Part shown: piece by piece, positions 31,601 through 40,404 of the stretch
Layout: every line of letters starts with the position of its first letter
How positions within the stretch are numbered: position 1 is the stretch's first letter
Assembly (NCBI GenBank): GCA_036172665.1
Contig: CM069878.1
Location: 22,681,501 to 22,745,500 of the forward strand
Source of the DNA: Prosopocoilus inquinatus
Taxonomy: Eukaryota; Arthropoda; Insecta; Coleoptera; Lucanidae
Reading direction: 5' to 3'
Length of the DNA: 64,000 nt
Notes under the pieces: generated by a model
What the model saw: the letters and a program-made list of their open reading frames with translations, nothing else
Databases searched by the model: none
Told to the model about the DNA's origin: nothing
Made by a program: the position numbers and the translations under genes

Positions 31601-34534
31601 CCTCTCGAATGTCGCTGGGGCATTACATAATCCGAATGGCATCACTGTGAACTGCCACAGACCCATACCAATGGAAAACGCCGTCTTTTCTCGATCTTCG
31701 GGCGCCAGCTCCACTTGCCAATATCCACTCTTTAAGTCCAAAGTTGAGAAGATCTTTGAGCCGGCCAGGGTGTCCAGGGTATCATCAATCCGTGGCAGGG
31801 GATAGCTGTCCTTCTTGGTGACATTATTGAGTAACCGGTAGTCTACACAGAACCTGGTGGACCCATCCTTCTTCTTCACAAGCACTACTGGTGACGCCCA
31901 CGGGCTGCTTGATGGTTCTATTACATTATCCTTTTCCATCTCGCGAATAATGCGTTCCGCTTCCTCACGCTTCGCCAACGGTAATCGCCTTGGAGCTTGA
32001 CGGATAGGTCTTTCTTCTCCAGTCTCTATTTTGTGTTTCACGACATCAGTTCTTCCCTTGGATCCATTTTCTACTTCAAATACATCTTGATAGCGGCCGA
32101 TCAGGTTCTTTGCTTTTGTCTTCTGGTCTGGAGTCAATTCCTGGGCTGTTGACATAACCATTTCCCATAATTTCCTTGGGACTTTCGCTTCTGGCACGTT
32201 TGCTTCAAGGTGGCGGGAGATGGAGGACACCATGGTGCAGCTTCCCAAGATGGTTCCGTTCTTGATATTGACGGAGAAACAATTGACGTTCATCAGGCGG
32301 ACAGGTACTTCCTTCTTCGCCGTCAACAACATTTTCCCAACGAGGACTCCTCTTCCAATCCTTTGATCATCAGTATTAGGTTCAACCATAATGACTTGCC
32401 CATCTTGAAAAACACCGTCCAGTTTTGCGTCGACGTTAACCTCAGTCCTGCTGGGTAATACAACGTCTTCAGCGAGGACTACTCGAGCGACCACGTCTCC
32501 TCGTTGATGTAGAACCAATTCCTCATTATTGACCGCCATCACGCCACGCTTTAAGTCCAATTGGAACCCGTGGGCACACATGACGTCCATGCCCAAAATT
32601 GCCTCGTCCTCTATATCTGCCACCAGTGCACGGTGTTTTATTGGAGTTGAACCAATGGTGATGATAACCTCTACTTCACCGTGGACAGTTGCTGATGTTC
32701 CAGTTGCAGTTTTCAGTTTCCACTTGGACGGCTCGGTGCGTCCAGATGACTTAATGACGTCGGGTCTTAGGATGGTCTTCGTCGCACCCGTATCCAACAA
32801 CATGGTGTGAGGAATGTCATCAATGGTGACATCCACGAAGACACTGCTGGTTAACTGCCGTAGGGATATTACTTGTTTGGCTTTCGTCTTTGGGGGCCTT
32901 TGAATACGGGTCGACGTTTGGCCCTCTGCACCGGCCCGGCTTAGTTTAACTGTGGCTTCCTTGGATCCTGTCTGGGCTTTGGACATCGCCTGCGAACATG
33001 TCCTTCGTCCTGGCCTTTCCAGCGGCTTTTTCTGCTTGAAGACCTGTTCCACAATGCGGCGAACATCCTCGGCGGTGGTATACTCCCTGGGTCGCTCCTT
33101 TATAGCAGATCCCACCTTGGCGTTAGCGGATTCTTCCTCTTTTTCCTCTTGGAAGTCCATAGCCGCTCGCACCTTGACATGCCCTCTTGAGACTCGTCTC
33201 GCCGCTTCAAATTCCAAGGCATAAGCCAATGCGTTCTTGGACGTCTTCGGATGGGTCATTCTCAATGCCTGCTGGTTGTCTGGGTCACGGATTCCATCTA
33301 TGAAGGTCTGCACCGTCAAACATTTGAGGAATTCAACAGGAGCTGTGGGATATGTGGGATATGCCAACTGGGCCAGACGCGCAACGTCTGCTTCGAATTC
33401 CTGAAGAGTTTCTCCGGATTTCTGACAGCGATTCCTCAACTGCGCATGGTATACCTCGGTCAGATGGGCCTGTCCGTAACGCATTTCCATCCTATTCACC
33501 AGCTTGTCGAAGTCTTCTTGTTCCTCTGGCGGCATCGTCTGTAGCACATCGATAGCGTCCCCTCTCAAGGCCACAATTAACGAAGTGGCTTTTTCGCTGG
33601 CCGTCCATCTGTTCGCCTTTGCTGCTGCTTCGAACTGTTTGAAGTAGTTGGGCCAAGAAGACTTTCCATCGAACGTTGGTGGTTTTATCTTCAGTTTAGA
33701 ATTTTCTGCTGGTCCTTCCACAATTCGGGTTTCATTATTTTCTAGTACTTCTACTGGTGGCTGATCCCCGAACACTCGCAACCCCGCCATGATTTGTTCC
33801 AGATTTTTGATTTTATTATCCTGCTGGAATATTATTTCTTCCACATTTTCTTGAAGGTTTCTTGTTTCTTCCGATATTTTTACCACTAGTTTATCTTCGA
33901 GTCCTTTCGTCTGTTCTAGAAATTCACCCTTCAAATTTCCGGACTGTTCTAGAAGTTTCTCGTCGAAATTTCTGGATTGCTCTAGAAATTTCTCGTCTAA
34001 GTCTCTAGATTGTTCCAACAATTTATTTTGTAATTTGTCGAAATTTCCAGATTGTTCTAGAAGCTTCTCCTCTAAATTTCTGGATTGTTCTTGAAGCTTC
34101 TGTAAATTTCCAGACTGTTCTTGAAACTTTTCGTCCAAATTTCTGGATTGTTCTCGAAGTTCTTCCTTGAAATTTCCAGATTGTTCTAGAAGCTTTTTCT
34201 CTAAATTTCCAGACTGTTCTTGAAACTTCTCGTCCAAATTTCTGGATTGTTCTCGAAGTTCGTCCTTGAAATTTCCAGATTGTTCTCGAAGTTCACCCTT
34301 GAAATTTCTGGATTGTTCTCGAAGTTCATCTTTCAAGATGTTATTAAAATCGACGGGACCACACGAAATTTCGAAAAGGAACGTCTCTGGATCTTCACCA
34401 GCTGTCAACAAATCGGATCGGAGACGCTGTTGAAGTGCGCCTTTCAAACCACAGGTTTCTAACTCTCGTTCTTCCAATTCGGTTTTTAATTCGGCCACTT
34501 TTAAGTCTTTCAACAACACTTTTCTCGTAGCCAT
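28667..34534 (-). CDS. Gypsy gag-pol polyprotein with C-terminal macrodomain and CCCH finger
   Basis: 1955 residues in one frame. In order (approximate residues): SAP-like motif 8-42 (LKVAELKTELEERELETCGL); 11-residue coiled-coil repeats 70-225; Gag capsid-like region 285-455 (WPNYFKQFEAAAKANRW); protease with LLDTGATKT near 580; RT with MVYLDDIIVVG near 996; RNase H starting VVDTDASN near 1140; integrase HHCC finger about 1375-1415 and core Asp/Asp/Glu near 1443, 1506 and 1543; TARG1/OARD1-type macrodomain about 1760-1890 (SLAHCVAEDLKMSKGIAQVF, YLVTKK, GCGLDGLDW); CCCH finger 1904-1924 (C-x7-C-x5-C-x3-H). The usual Gag CCHC knuckle is missing: relative to copy 2 an 8-bp deletion removes it and puts gag and pol in one frame. 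All pol catalytic motifs appear intact, so it may encode active enzymes. Start ATG at 34534 follows the leader closely. Function of the macrodomain tail is inferred, not shown. Confidence 0.93.
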   Translation of the reverse strand: MATRKVLLKDLKVAELKTELEERELETCGLKGALQQRLRSDLLTAGEDPETFLFEISCGPVDFNNILKDELREQSRNFKGELREQSGNFKDELREQSRNLDEKFQEQSGNLEKKLLEQSGNFKEELREQSRNLDEKFQEQSGNLQKLQEQSRNLEEKLLEQSGNFDKLQNKLLEQSRDLDEKFLEQSRNFDEKLLEQSGNLKGEFLEQTKGLEDKLVVKISEETRNLQENVEEIIFQQDNKIKNLEQIMAGLRVFGDQPPVEVLENNETRIVEGPAENSKLKIKPPTFDGKSSWPNYFKQFEAAAKANRWTASEKATSLIVALRGDAIDVLQTMPPEEQEDFDKLVNRMEMRYGQAHLTEVYHAQLRNRCQKSGETLQEFEADVARLAQLAYPTYPTAPVEFLKCLTVQTFIDGIRDPDNQQALRMTHPKTSKNALAYALEFEAARRVSRGHVKVRAAMDFQEEKEEESANAKVGSAIKERPREYTTAEDVRRIVEQVFKQKKPLERPGRRTCSQAMSKAQTGSKEATVKLSRAGAEGQTSTRIQRPPKTKAKQVISLRQLTSSVFVDVTIDDIPHTMLLDTGATKTILRPDVIKSSGRTEPSKWKLKTATGTSATVHGEVEVIITIGSTPIKHRALVADIEDEAILGMDVMCAHGFQLDLKRGVMAVNNEELVLHQRGDVVARVVLAEDVVLPSRTEVNVDAKLDGVFQDGQVIMVEPNTDDQRIGRGVLVGKMLLTAKKEVPVRLMNVNCFSVNIKNGTILGSCTMVSSISRHLEANVPEAKVPRKLWEMVMSTAQELTPDQKTKAKNLIGRYQDVFEVENGSKGRTDVVKHKIETGEERPIRQAPRRLPLAKREEAERIIREMEKDNVIEPSSSPWASPVVLVKKKDGSTRFCVDYRLLNNVTKKDSYPLPRIDDTLDTLAGSKIFSTLDLKSGYWQVELAPEDREKTAFSIGMGLWQFTVMPFGLCNAPATFERLMETVLKGLSWTTCMVYLDDIIVVGKTFDDHLRNLEGVFQRLRGAGLKLSLKKCHLFQKEVNYLGHIVNGNGIAVDPVKIQVVKDWPTPRNKHQIRSFLGLCTYYRRYVPGFTDIAKPLTKLTEEGRPFEWDQQCQIGFEQLKQYLVSAPILSYPLPEGKFVVDTDASNVGIGGVLSQIQEGQEKVIGYFSKVLSKPERNYCVTRRELLAVVKTIEHFYKYLYGRRFLLRTDHAALKWLLRFKNPEGQVARWIERLQEYDFEIQHRAGTSHRNADALSRRPCAEDCKHCSRLDEKVATTARTAIVDDKWQAEELRRDQENDPDFKLVLEWKSRDTRPTWEEVASCAPSVKSYWAQWDSIVLDRGLLRRSMENPEGMEEKTQLLIPKNRVPEVLRELHDGTSGGHLGVKKTMEKVRERFYWVNCKEDVKDWCRKCAVCAASNGPHRRGKAPMRQYNVGSPFERVAIDVAGPFPETNGGNKYIVVVMDYFSKWVEAYALPNQEAVTIAEVLVREWISRYGAPMELHSDQGRNFESALFKNVCTLLGVRKTRTTALHPQSDGMVERFNRTINRHLSKVVSNHQRDWDTYIPVFLMAYRSSVHETTGETPAKVVFGREPRLPCDLKFGVKPGEVSADEDYVSKLRRKMDDIHNQVRHNIQTASDRMKEHYDINAQHGGYQPGALVWLYNPQRRRGLSPKLQTSWEGPYKVMKRINDVVYRIKKVPHGKPKVIHFNRIAPYHGEADEGTVQRAQVSEVNFETFMSHHAKGSKARFGVTTEKQQDLFKVPLEYSLAHCVAEDLKMSKGIAQVFRKKFGQIEELRRQHPMVGKSLQIIDSTADRRRHVHYLVTKKTSSGKPDYQSMWRALYSLRRQLIENHQMKLAIPKLGCGLDGLDWRVIRSMLEVIFHRTGIEVLVCSHHPQATASNSKTVDCYFFQTGSCKNGPACRFRHPPSRLSPGTFRDETFLRRGQCGEPLSAASR
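28700..28712 (-). promoter_or_regulatory. Polypurine tract of gypsy copy 1
   Basis: AAGAAGGGGGCAG on the minus strand directly before the 3' LTR, the expected plus-strand primer. It also encodes part of the RRGQ residues near the polyprotein end. Confidence 0.8.
33895..34335 (-). repeat. 33-bp minisatellite inside gag (11-residue repeats)
   Basis: About thirteen imperfect 33-bp units encode consensus L.EQS.NL.EK (for example LREQSRNFKGE, LLEQSGNLKGE, FQEQSGNLEKK). Hydrophobic residues recur in an 11-residue period, as in hendecad coiled coils, so the segment should form a long helical rod for Gag multimerisation. Unit number is likely to vary between copies. Copy 2 has lost this region. Confidence 0.85.
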
Positions 34535-34615
34535 TGTTTTTTTTTCCTATACTGTACTTATTTAATAATCTGATTAAATTTAATTTACTTTAAATTGTTT
34601 ATTTATTTGCACAAA

Positions 34616-34632
34616 CCCGCACACCGACACCA
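34616..34632 (-). promoter_or_regulatory. Primer-binding site of gypsy copy 1
   Basis: TGGTGTCGGTGTGCGGG begins one base after the 5' LTR. TGGTGTC pairs with a tRNA ending GACACCA. Copy 2 reads TGGTGTCAGGTGTGGG at the same place. The tRNA species is not identified with certainty; tRNA-Leu is a candidate. Confidence 0.6.
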
Positions 34633-34633
34633 C

Positions 34634-34979
34634 TGTTACGTTTCTAGGGTTTAAAGTTTATTTATTTAAACGAATAAAACACTCGATAAAAACTTAACCG
34701 TAATTTAATAAAGCTTAAAAACTAATTTATTTGTAACAATTTATTTACACACTAAAAGTCTAACTTCGACGATCGCTGTTCGAATTCGACTGACTCGTGA
34801 GTCAACCCGGGGCGATTTTATATCGTTCGCCGCCGTCTGGAACTCTCTATGCGGGAAGATTCCAGTCTGTTCGATGTGACCCCGGTGTAGGCCCCGGTGG
34901 CGTGATGGCCGATGACGCACAACAGCGAACCGACCTCCTGACGCCCTCAGCGTGACGCAGCACTGAGCGGCTCGCCACA
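34634..34979 (-). repeat. 5' LTR of gypsy copy 1
   Basis: 346 bp, TGTGGCGAGCC...CGTAACA on the minus strand. Contains TATAAAA (34816-34822), a GACTCACGAGTCAGTCG initiator-like region downstream and several AATAAA strings toward its 3' end. Identical by eye to 28354-28699. Confidence 0.95.
34816..34822 (-). promoter_or_regulatory. TATA box in the 5' LTR
   Basis: TATAAAA on the minus strand within the LTR. A TCAGTCG start-like motif follows about 30 bases downstream, so U3/R is likely to switch there. The same box in the second gypsy copy is conserved although the upstream U3 differs. Confidence 0.65.
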
Positions 34980-35301
34980 GTATTAACTCTAGAGCAGCGA
35001 ATTTATTTAATTAAATGTTAGGGCATTGGAAATTTTTTCTATAACTTCACAATTGAGATTTTCAGGATGTGCCAGTGACAGTAAATGCACTGAAAAAAAA
35101 AAAAAAAAAATGGAGAAAACAGAGACGGTGTTAAACAAAAAGAAACGAAGGAAACTTATAATGAGGATGATGCAGTTAGTGTTGGCAATGGCTTCCGTAG
35201 CTGCAACACCGTGCCTGTCTTTAAGCAAAGGAGTGGTTTTCTTAAATCTTAACAAGTTTTTATTGCATACCAAAGCAGACTTTCAAATTCATGACTGACA
35301 A

Positions 35302-35540
35302 TACAGGGTTATATAATTTTTTTCACGACTCTTCGGACTTTGTCATATTTTATGAGAAACAGAACAGAATTTTCAGTTTTTCTCAACTTTTAGCCGGAAT
35401 TTATTTTTTCTAATAATATTTCTGGAGGTTTTAAAATGAAAGAATTACTTTTTTTCGAAAACTCAAAAATAAAATAGTTTTTCCTGTTGTGAACCCAATC
35501 CATGGACACAGTGTATAAAAGAACAACATTGAAGCACAGT
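35302..35540. repeat. Second arm of the inverted repeat flanking gypsy copy 1
   Basis: Starts ACAGGGTTATATAA after ATGACTGACAAT and contains, inverted relative to 28160-28320, TTCGGACTTTGTCAT, ACAGAATTTTCAG and TTGTGAACCCAATCCATGG. The ACAGGGT end recalls the other palindromic elements. Non-coding. Confidence 0.5.
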
Positions 35541-38500
35541 CTACAAGTCTAGTATTTTTTCCAAATTTATTGTATTTCATAGAGATAATTTGTGCTCCGT
35601 TCCGAGTCAACCAGTAAACATTCAATGTGGCAGCCTATCTCCCACACTTTGTAACAAATTTGATATTTGTTTGTCACATTTATTTTAACTAAAAGTAATT
35701 TAAATGATTTTATATAGGGGATTGATATTTTGTGATGCATCCATATACTGCTTAGGGCCGATATTTCCACTTGTTATAAAGTTCCCATTAATGTTATTTG
35801 GCAAATAAGTTGAACTTTATGAATAGTTGTGGTGATTCGTCGAATATTCCTCAAATAAATTTATTAAGAATTTGGAAAGATCGGGCCTTAGGGTATTAAA
35901 AGAGCTTCATATAGATAAGTGTCTCAACTGTATTTATTTATTATTATACTTTCAAATTTAATCAGGAACATTTCAACAGGAGGAACATCTCAATGTATTA
36001 CTAAATAAATTACTTGGGATGTGTACAAAGTTATTATCAATTATTAATTATATCTTTCGATAATACAATGACGTTTGATTGCAAGACAGGAACCATCATG
36101 CACTTGTTGTTTATGAATCCAGTTTTCAAATCAAAAGAAGAAACATTAGTAGTCAAGTTTTAGCTTAAACTTAATTTTAATATTTCTCCTTTATTTACAT
36201 ATCGTCTTTTCTCATTTTTCTTTGATAAGCCATATTTTTCAAATATGTCGAGAAACTATGCCATTCTTTTTAAGTGAATCATATTTATCAAATTTTCTAA
36301 CAAAATAAAACAATGCTTTAATTTTTATTTAAATGTATAACATGATTAATTCATGATTTATTATCTGCTGGTAAATGGAAAAATCATTTAAAATTCTACA
36401 ATTCAGCCAGGGCAATGAAAAAGTTTAAAAAGAAAACAAATTTATTCTTCATAAATCTTTCTAGAAGTATATTGCTCTGTGTAAACCTAAGAGATAATAA
36501 TATAATAATTTCTATTTTGCGATATTTTCTTAAAGGCTTTAATGAATTAGAAAAAGACGAGCTGTTAAAAAAAATTATATGTAAGTTTGTTCCTAAGATT
36601 GTAGGTTTCAACCAGCAAGTTTGAATTTTCTTGACCAAAACTTACCTTACCTTATAATTGTAAGAATAGATTATAATTTTAATAAATTGAAAAAAAGAAA
36701 CTTATTACTATTATTAATGATGAAAACAGATAATGATCTTTTACATAAAAGTAATTGGCGAGGAACTATTAGGGAAAGGTTAATTCCGAATGACAGTATC
36801 ACTGAAAACTTAATCTTATTTAAGTTTCGGTCACAGTCGCACCGTTTACCGAACAAAATACTTTTTCGAACACTTGCGGCGCTTATGGATAATTTTGCGT
36901 CATGCTACTATTTATAAAATTTAAACAAATATACGCTGCACTCTACACGTAAAAACATTCAATTAAGATGATAGATAAGTAATTGTTTTGGTATTTCATT
37001 TATTAGAAACAGTCGTGTGTTGTAAATCTATGCACTTGTCATATCTAATCGAAATTTAATCTTGAGAAACTTTTTCGAAACGTCTTGCAACCAAGAAACT
37101 TGACGATACTTGCTTCTTTATTAAATGATAGAGATTACTAGAATTCAACTTGGAGGCAAACGTAAACAGTTACATTCGAATTTGTTATTGCTATGCTTCC
37201 ACAAGAACTTAGTTAGTAGAAAAAAGTAGACGAAATGTTTGAGAATGACATTTATAATTACCTATATGTTTTTCTTTATTTTCTTAAAGTAGATAATGTC
37301 TCGTTCTCACATGAAATGCAACATACAGTAATTTCATTTTTGTGTGTAATTCGACGCGATACCAATCACATTAAATTACAATGGAAGGGTCAGAAAAAAA
37401 CAAAATTATCTCTTTCATTCGGCGACTGCTTTAAAACGTGAGCGCAGACGAAAATTAATGTATTCCGTTACAAGCAAACGAGAAAATAACTGGGCAGAGT
37501 ATTGCGTGATAAAAATCACCGAAACGCATTAAATTTGCAAAAAGCGCCCCCGTGCTGTGCGTTACCCTTTTGCGTTCGCACGGGATCACAATGATTCATG
37601 AATTCCTTGCGTTTTCATGAATCATCGAGATTTTAATGTTTGATGACAAATAAATTTTTCGACTAAGTGCAACCAACTTTTATTGCAAGGGTTTGAACGT
37701 GAAAGTTAAAATTGATTACACTGTGAAGTTCATACACAGTAAATTTCATTTTCGTTATAGTGTCAAACAAACCTGGATATTTTTGCTGTATTGTAGCTAG
37801 CTTTAAATACTTTTAATGTTCTATTTCATAATAGATATCAGTAAGTTGATAATTAAATATAACGACGCGCCTCAATTTGTTTATTGTTATTGTTCGGGAT
37901 TGTTTGTGGTACTTTTAATTACTAGATTCTTAACTGTTTGGTTTATAGCTGCGTTTTAATACATACAATTAGAAGTTAAAGAACACACGATCTCATTACA
38001 AGAAAAAGTAAAGCCAGTAGACGAATTTACCTTATGCAAAAACAAGCACAGTTTAAGGGCGGATGGAAGCACAGAGCATTCCAGCGCTCTTCAGAACCCA
38101 CCCCAGGCTTAAGTTTCTTTCCGACTTTATTTAAATCATTGTTTATTGTTAACTATTTCCTTTTCTTTGCTGTCATGAAGACTCTGCGTCTTCATCCATC
38201 AGGTTTATTATTTCAAGTTCGACTGCTTGAGCTTTTGCTTAGAAGTGAAGCAAAATCTGAACTCTTAGTATCCGCCTATCCAAAGAAATAGTTTGAGAAA
38301 CTGAAACTATTAAACTAGAAATCATGAATATTTTATGAACAGAAGTGCTCAGCGGACTTCCAGCTTTATGAACGTTTAAAATCATTGGGCCTTAGATTTT
38401 CTTTGAAAAAGAAGAAGATAGCACCTTTAAATTAGAATGGGGGATCGATGTAGATCATTTCCATTGTCAAAGATCAACAATGAAGAGTAAATAATAAGCC

Positions 38501-38584
38501 ATTAATTTTTTGGGTACACTCAATTTTTTTTTCTTTCAAATTTTGCCATAACGACTTACAGGCTTTTAAAAACAAACGTTTCAT
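35541..38584. other. No recognised gene
   Basis: Three kilobases of AT-rich sequence. Overlapping small frames around 36400-36920 and 38034-38291 lack any domain, Kozak context or splice structure that I can support. Confidence 0.4.
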
Positions 38585-38885
38585 TTAATTAGTCATTAAC
38601 GTCATGAATTATACAAGGTGTTCGGAAATTGCTAGTACAAAAAAACTGCGACTTCTGGAAGTACTAAGAAATCCAAAAAACCCATTTTTTTTCATAAAAT
38701 AACACAATGTCCGTCAACTCATTATTTGTGATTTATTATTTCTTTATTTTTGATTCAGTTAGTCATTAACACCATGGATTATGCAAGATGTTTGAAAATT
38801 GCTAGTGCAAGAAAAAGCTGTGGCATCTGGAAGTACTAAGAAATCCAAGAGACGCATTCTTCCATAAAATAACATCATTATTTGC
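38585..38885. repeat. Tandem duplication, two units of about 140 bp
   Basis: Units at about 38588-38720 and 38757-38880 share TTAGTCATTAAC, CATGGATTATGCAAG/CATGAATTATACAAG, AAATTGCTAGTRCAA, CTGGAAGTACTAAGAAATCC and TTTCCATAAAATAACA-like blocks. Confidence 0.75.
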
Positions 38886-38940
38886 GAAAGCGGCATTCAT
38901 TTCGGTAATAATAAGGTACCGAGTTGTGATTGTTGTGATA

Positions 38941-40222
38941 CGTGGGCTGCTGGAAAAGTTTCCGGAAACGGTATGAAAAAACCCATATGAAATTTAGTAA
39001 ACGGTATCAATGTTTTTCGAAATATTCGCTTTTGACGTCAATACACTTTTGCATAGGAATTTCTAAAGCACGTTTTCCACTCTAAAGATGGTACCTCAGA
39101 AACCAGTGTCCGGAATGTTTCAACCGCTGCTTCAGCCGACGAAAATCGCTCACCACGCATTTTATTATTGATATTTGGGAACAAAAAGTCATTAGGTGAT
39201 AAATCAGGTGAATATGGACAATGAGTCATTAATTCAACATTTTCGTTGGACAAAAAATCAACTGTTCGACGGGCTGAGTGAGAGCTGGCGTTGTCATGAT
39301 GGAGAATAATTCGTCGATTTCGATTGTTTCTTCTTATTAGATCGATGACTTCCGGCAAACAAATTGTAGTATATCAATCAGCATTCACGGTTTTTCGATC
39401 CTCTCAAGCCATGGTTGCGACATGTCCAGTTAAACTAAAGGAACAAGCAATCATTTGCTTCGCAGCACTGCGTGAACGGATAACTTTTGTTGGTTTTGGT
39501 TCATTTCGAAATACCCAAACGGTAGATGTTGTTTACTTTCTGGCTCGTACGAATAGATCCACGTTTCGTCACCAGTAACGATGTTATAAAGTAAATTTGA
39601 ACGACCTCCATTGAATTTCTTAAGTATTTCTTCGCACCATTTGACACGACCCTGCTTTTGCGCTTCTGTTAAATTGTGTGAAATCCAGCGAATGCAAAGC
39701 TTTCGTAAGTTCAAATGATCATGCAAAATCTGGTGTATTGCTTTCATGTCAATGCGTAAGGATGCTTAAATCTCACGGTATGTCACATGTTGATTTCGCT
39801 CAAGCATTTCACGCACAGCATCTACATTAGCGGCAACAACAGATGTTGATGGACGACCTTCACGAAATTCGTCACTGAGAGAGGTACGTCCACACTGGAA
39901 TTCGGTAAATCAATTATAAACACTGCTCTATGATGTTGCTTCATCTCCAAAAGCCAAATGAAGCGGATCGAGGCATTAATTCGGCCTTAGACCACATTTG
40001 AAATCGTAAAAAATTACGACACGAAAATTTTCACGCGAGATTTCCATGTTTACACAAAATTATTTTTTCTCAAATGCTGTACGAACAAAACTAGTTCACT
40101 TGGATAGGAACTGTCAATAGAATTATAGGCGAAAAACGTCAAATTTTTCAAATAAAAAAAAAATGATAAACGCTAACAATTCTAGACTTATTAGATTCCA
40201 GAAGATTTTCCAGCAGCCCACG
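38941..40222 (-). mobile_element. Mariner element (D34D), full-length but decayed
   Basis: 1282 bp between TA dinucleotides (38939-38940 and 40223-40224). The ends are CGTGGGCTGCTGGAAAAGTT and, inverted, CGTGGGCTGCTGGAAAATCT. It encodes a broken transposase on the minus strand. It is the same family as the fragment at 1-128. Confidence 0.92.
39007..40047 (-). pseudogene. Mariner transposase, frameshifted
   Basis: ATG at 40047 opens MEISRENFRV. Frame breaks follow in the helix-turn-helix region (SDEFREGRPS recognisable). A 98-codon frame (39451-39747) has the first catalytic motif TGDETWIYSYEPESKQ. A further frame (39038-39358) has HHDNASSH and PNDFLFP, whose two Asp residues are separated by 34 residues, the mariner D34D signature. 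The last codons shift again near 39050; the ancestral stop would be at 39007-39009. At least three indels and stops make it non-functional. Confidence 0.88.
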
Positions 40223-40404
40223 TAGCTTGTTACGTTAACTCAGTGACCCATGGCGCACCAACAATTTTGGCTACATTTTTAGTAATTTTTATCTCGAAAA
40301 CTAAAGGACTTTTTTTATTAGAATTTTTTCATGCCAATAACTTCAAACTCCTCATCACCAACTAACAATTTTTTTTGTACTAGCGATTTACAAGTACCCT
40401 GTAT

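Larger units (their letters stand above)
28354..34979 (-). mobile_element. Complete Ty3/gypsy retrotransposon with macrodomain (copy 1)
   Basis: The element is 6626 bp between GTAT target duplications (28350-28353 and 34980-34983), with two LTRs of 346 bp that read identically by eye. On the minus strand the order is 5' LTR, primer site (TGGTGTC...), one gag-pol ORF, a polypurine tract and the 3' LTR. Identical LTRs mean a recent insertion. The pol order PR-RT-RNase H-IN is the Ty3/gypsy order. No env-like ORF is present. The extra C-terminal macrodomain and CCCH finger, and the missing Gag zinc knuckle, are unusual. Confidence 0.97.
38611..40404. mobile_element. Inverted-repeat element interrupted by a mariner
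   Basis: The left end TATACAAGGTGTTCGGAAATTGCTAGTACAAAAAAA and the inverted right end (TTTTTTTGTACTAGCGATTTACAAGTACCCTGTATA) match over about 38 bp. The ends belong to the TACAGGGTG-like group seen elsewhere in the window. The mariner at 38941-40222 fills most of the interior. Confidence 0.5.

Noticed and set aside
29162..33555. Many plus-strand open frames of 60-120 codons across the gypsy element
   Set aside because: They are antisense to the 1955-codon gag-pol frame, which carries all recognisable domains. They reflect codon composition.
36396..36917. Overlapping sense and antisense frames near 36.4-36.9 kb
   Set aside because: Lys/Asn/Leu-rich low-complexity translations typical of AT-rich noncoding DNA.
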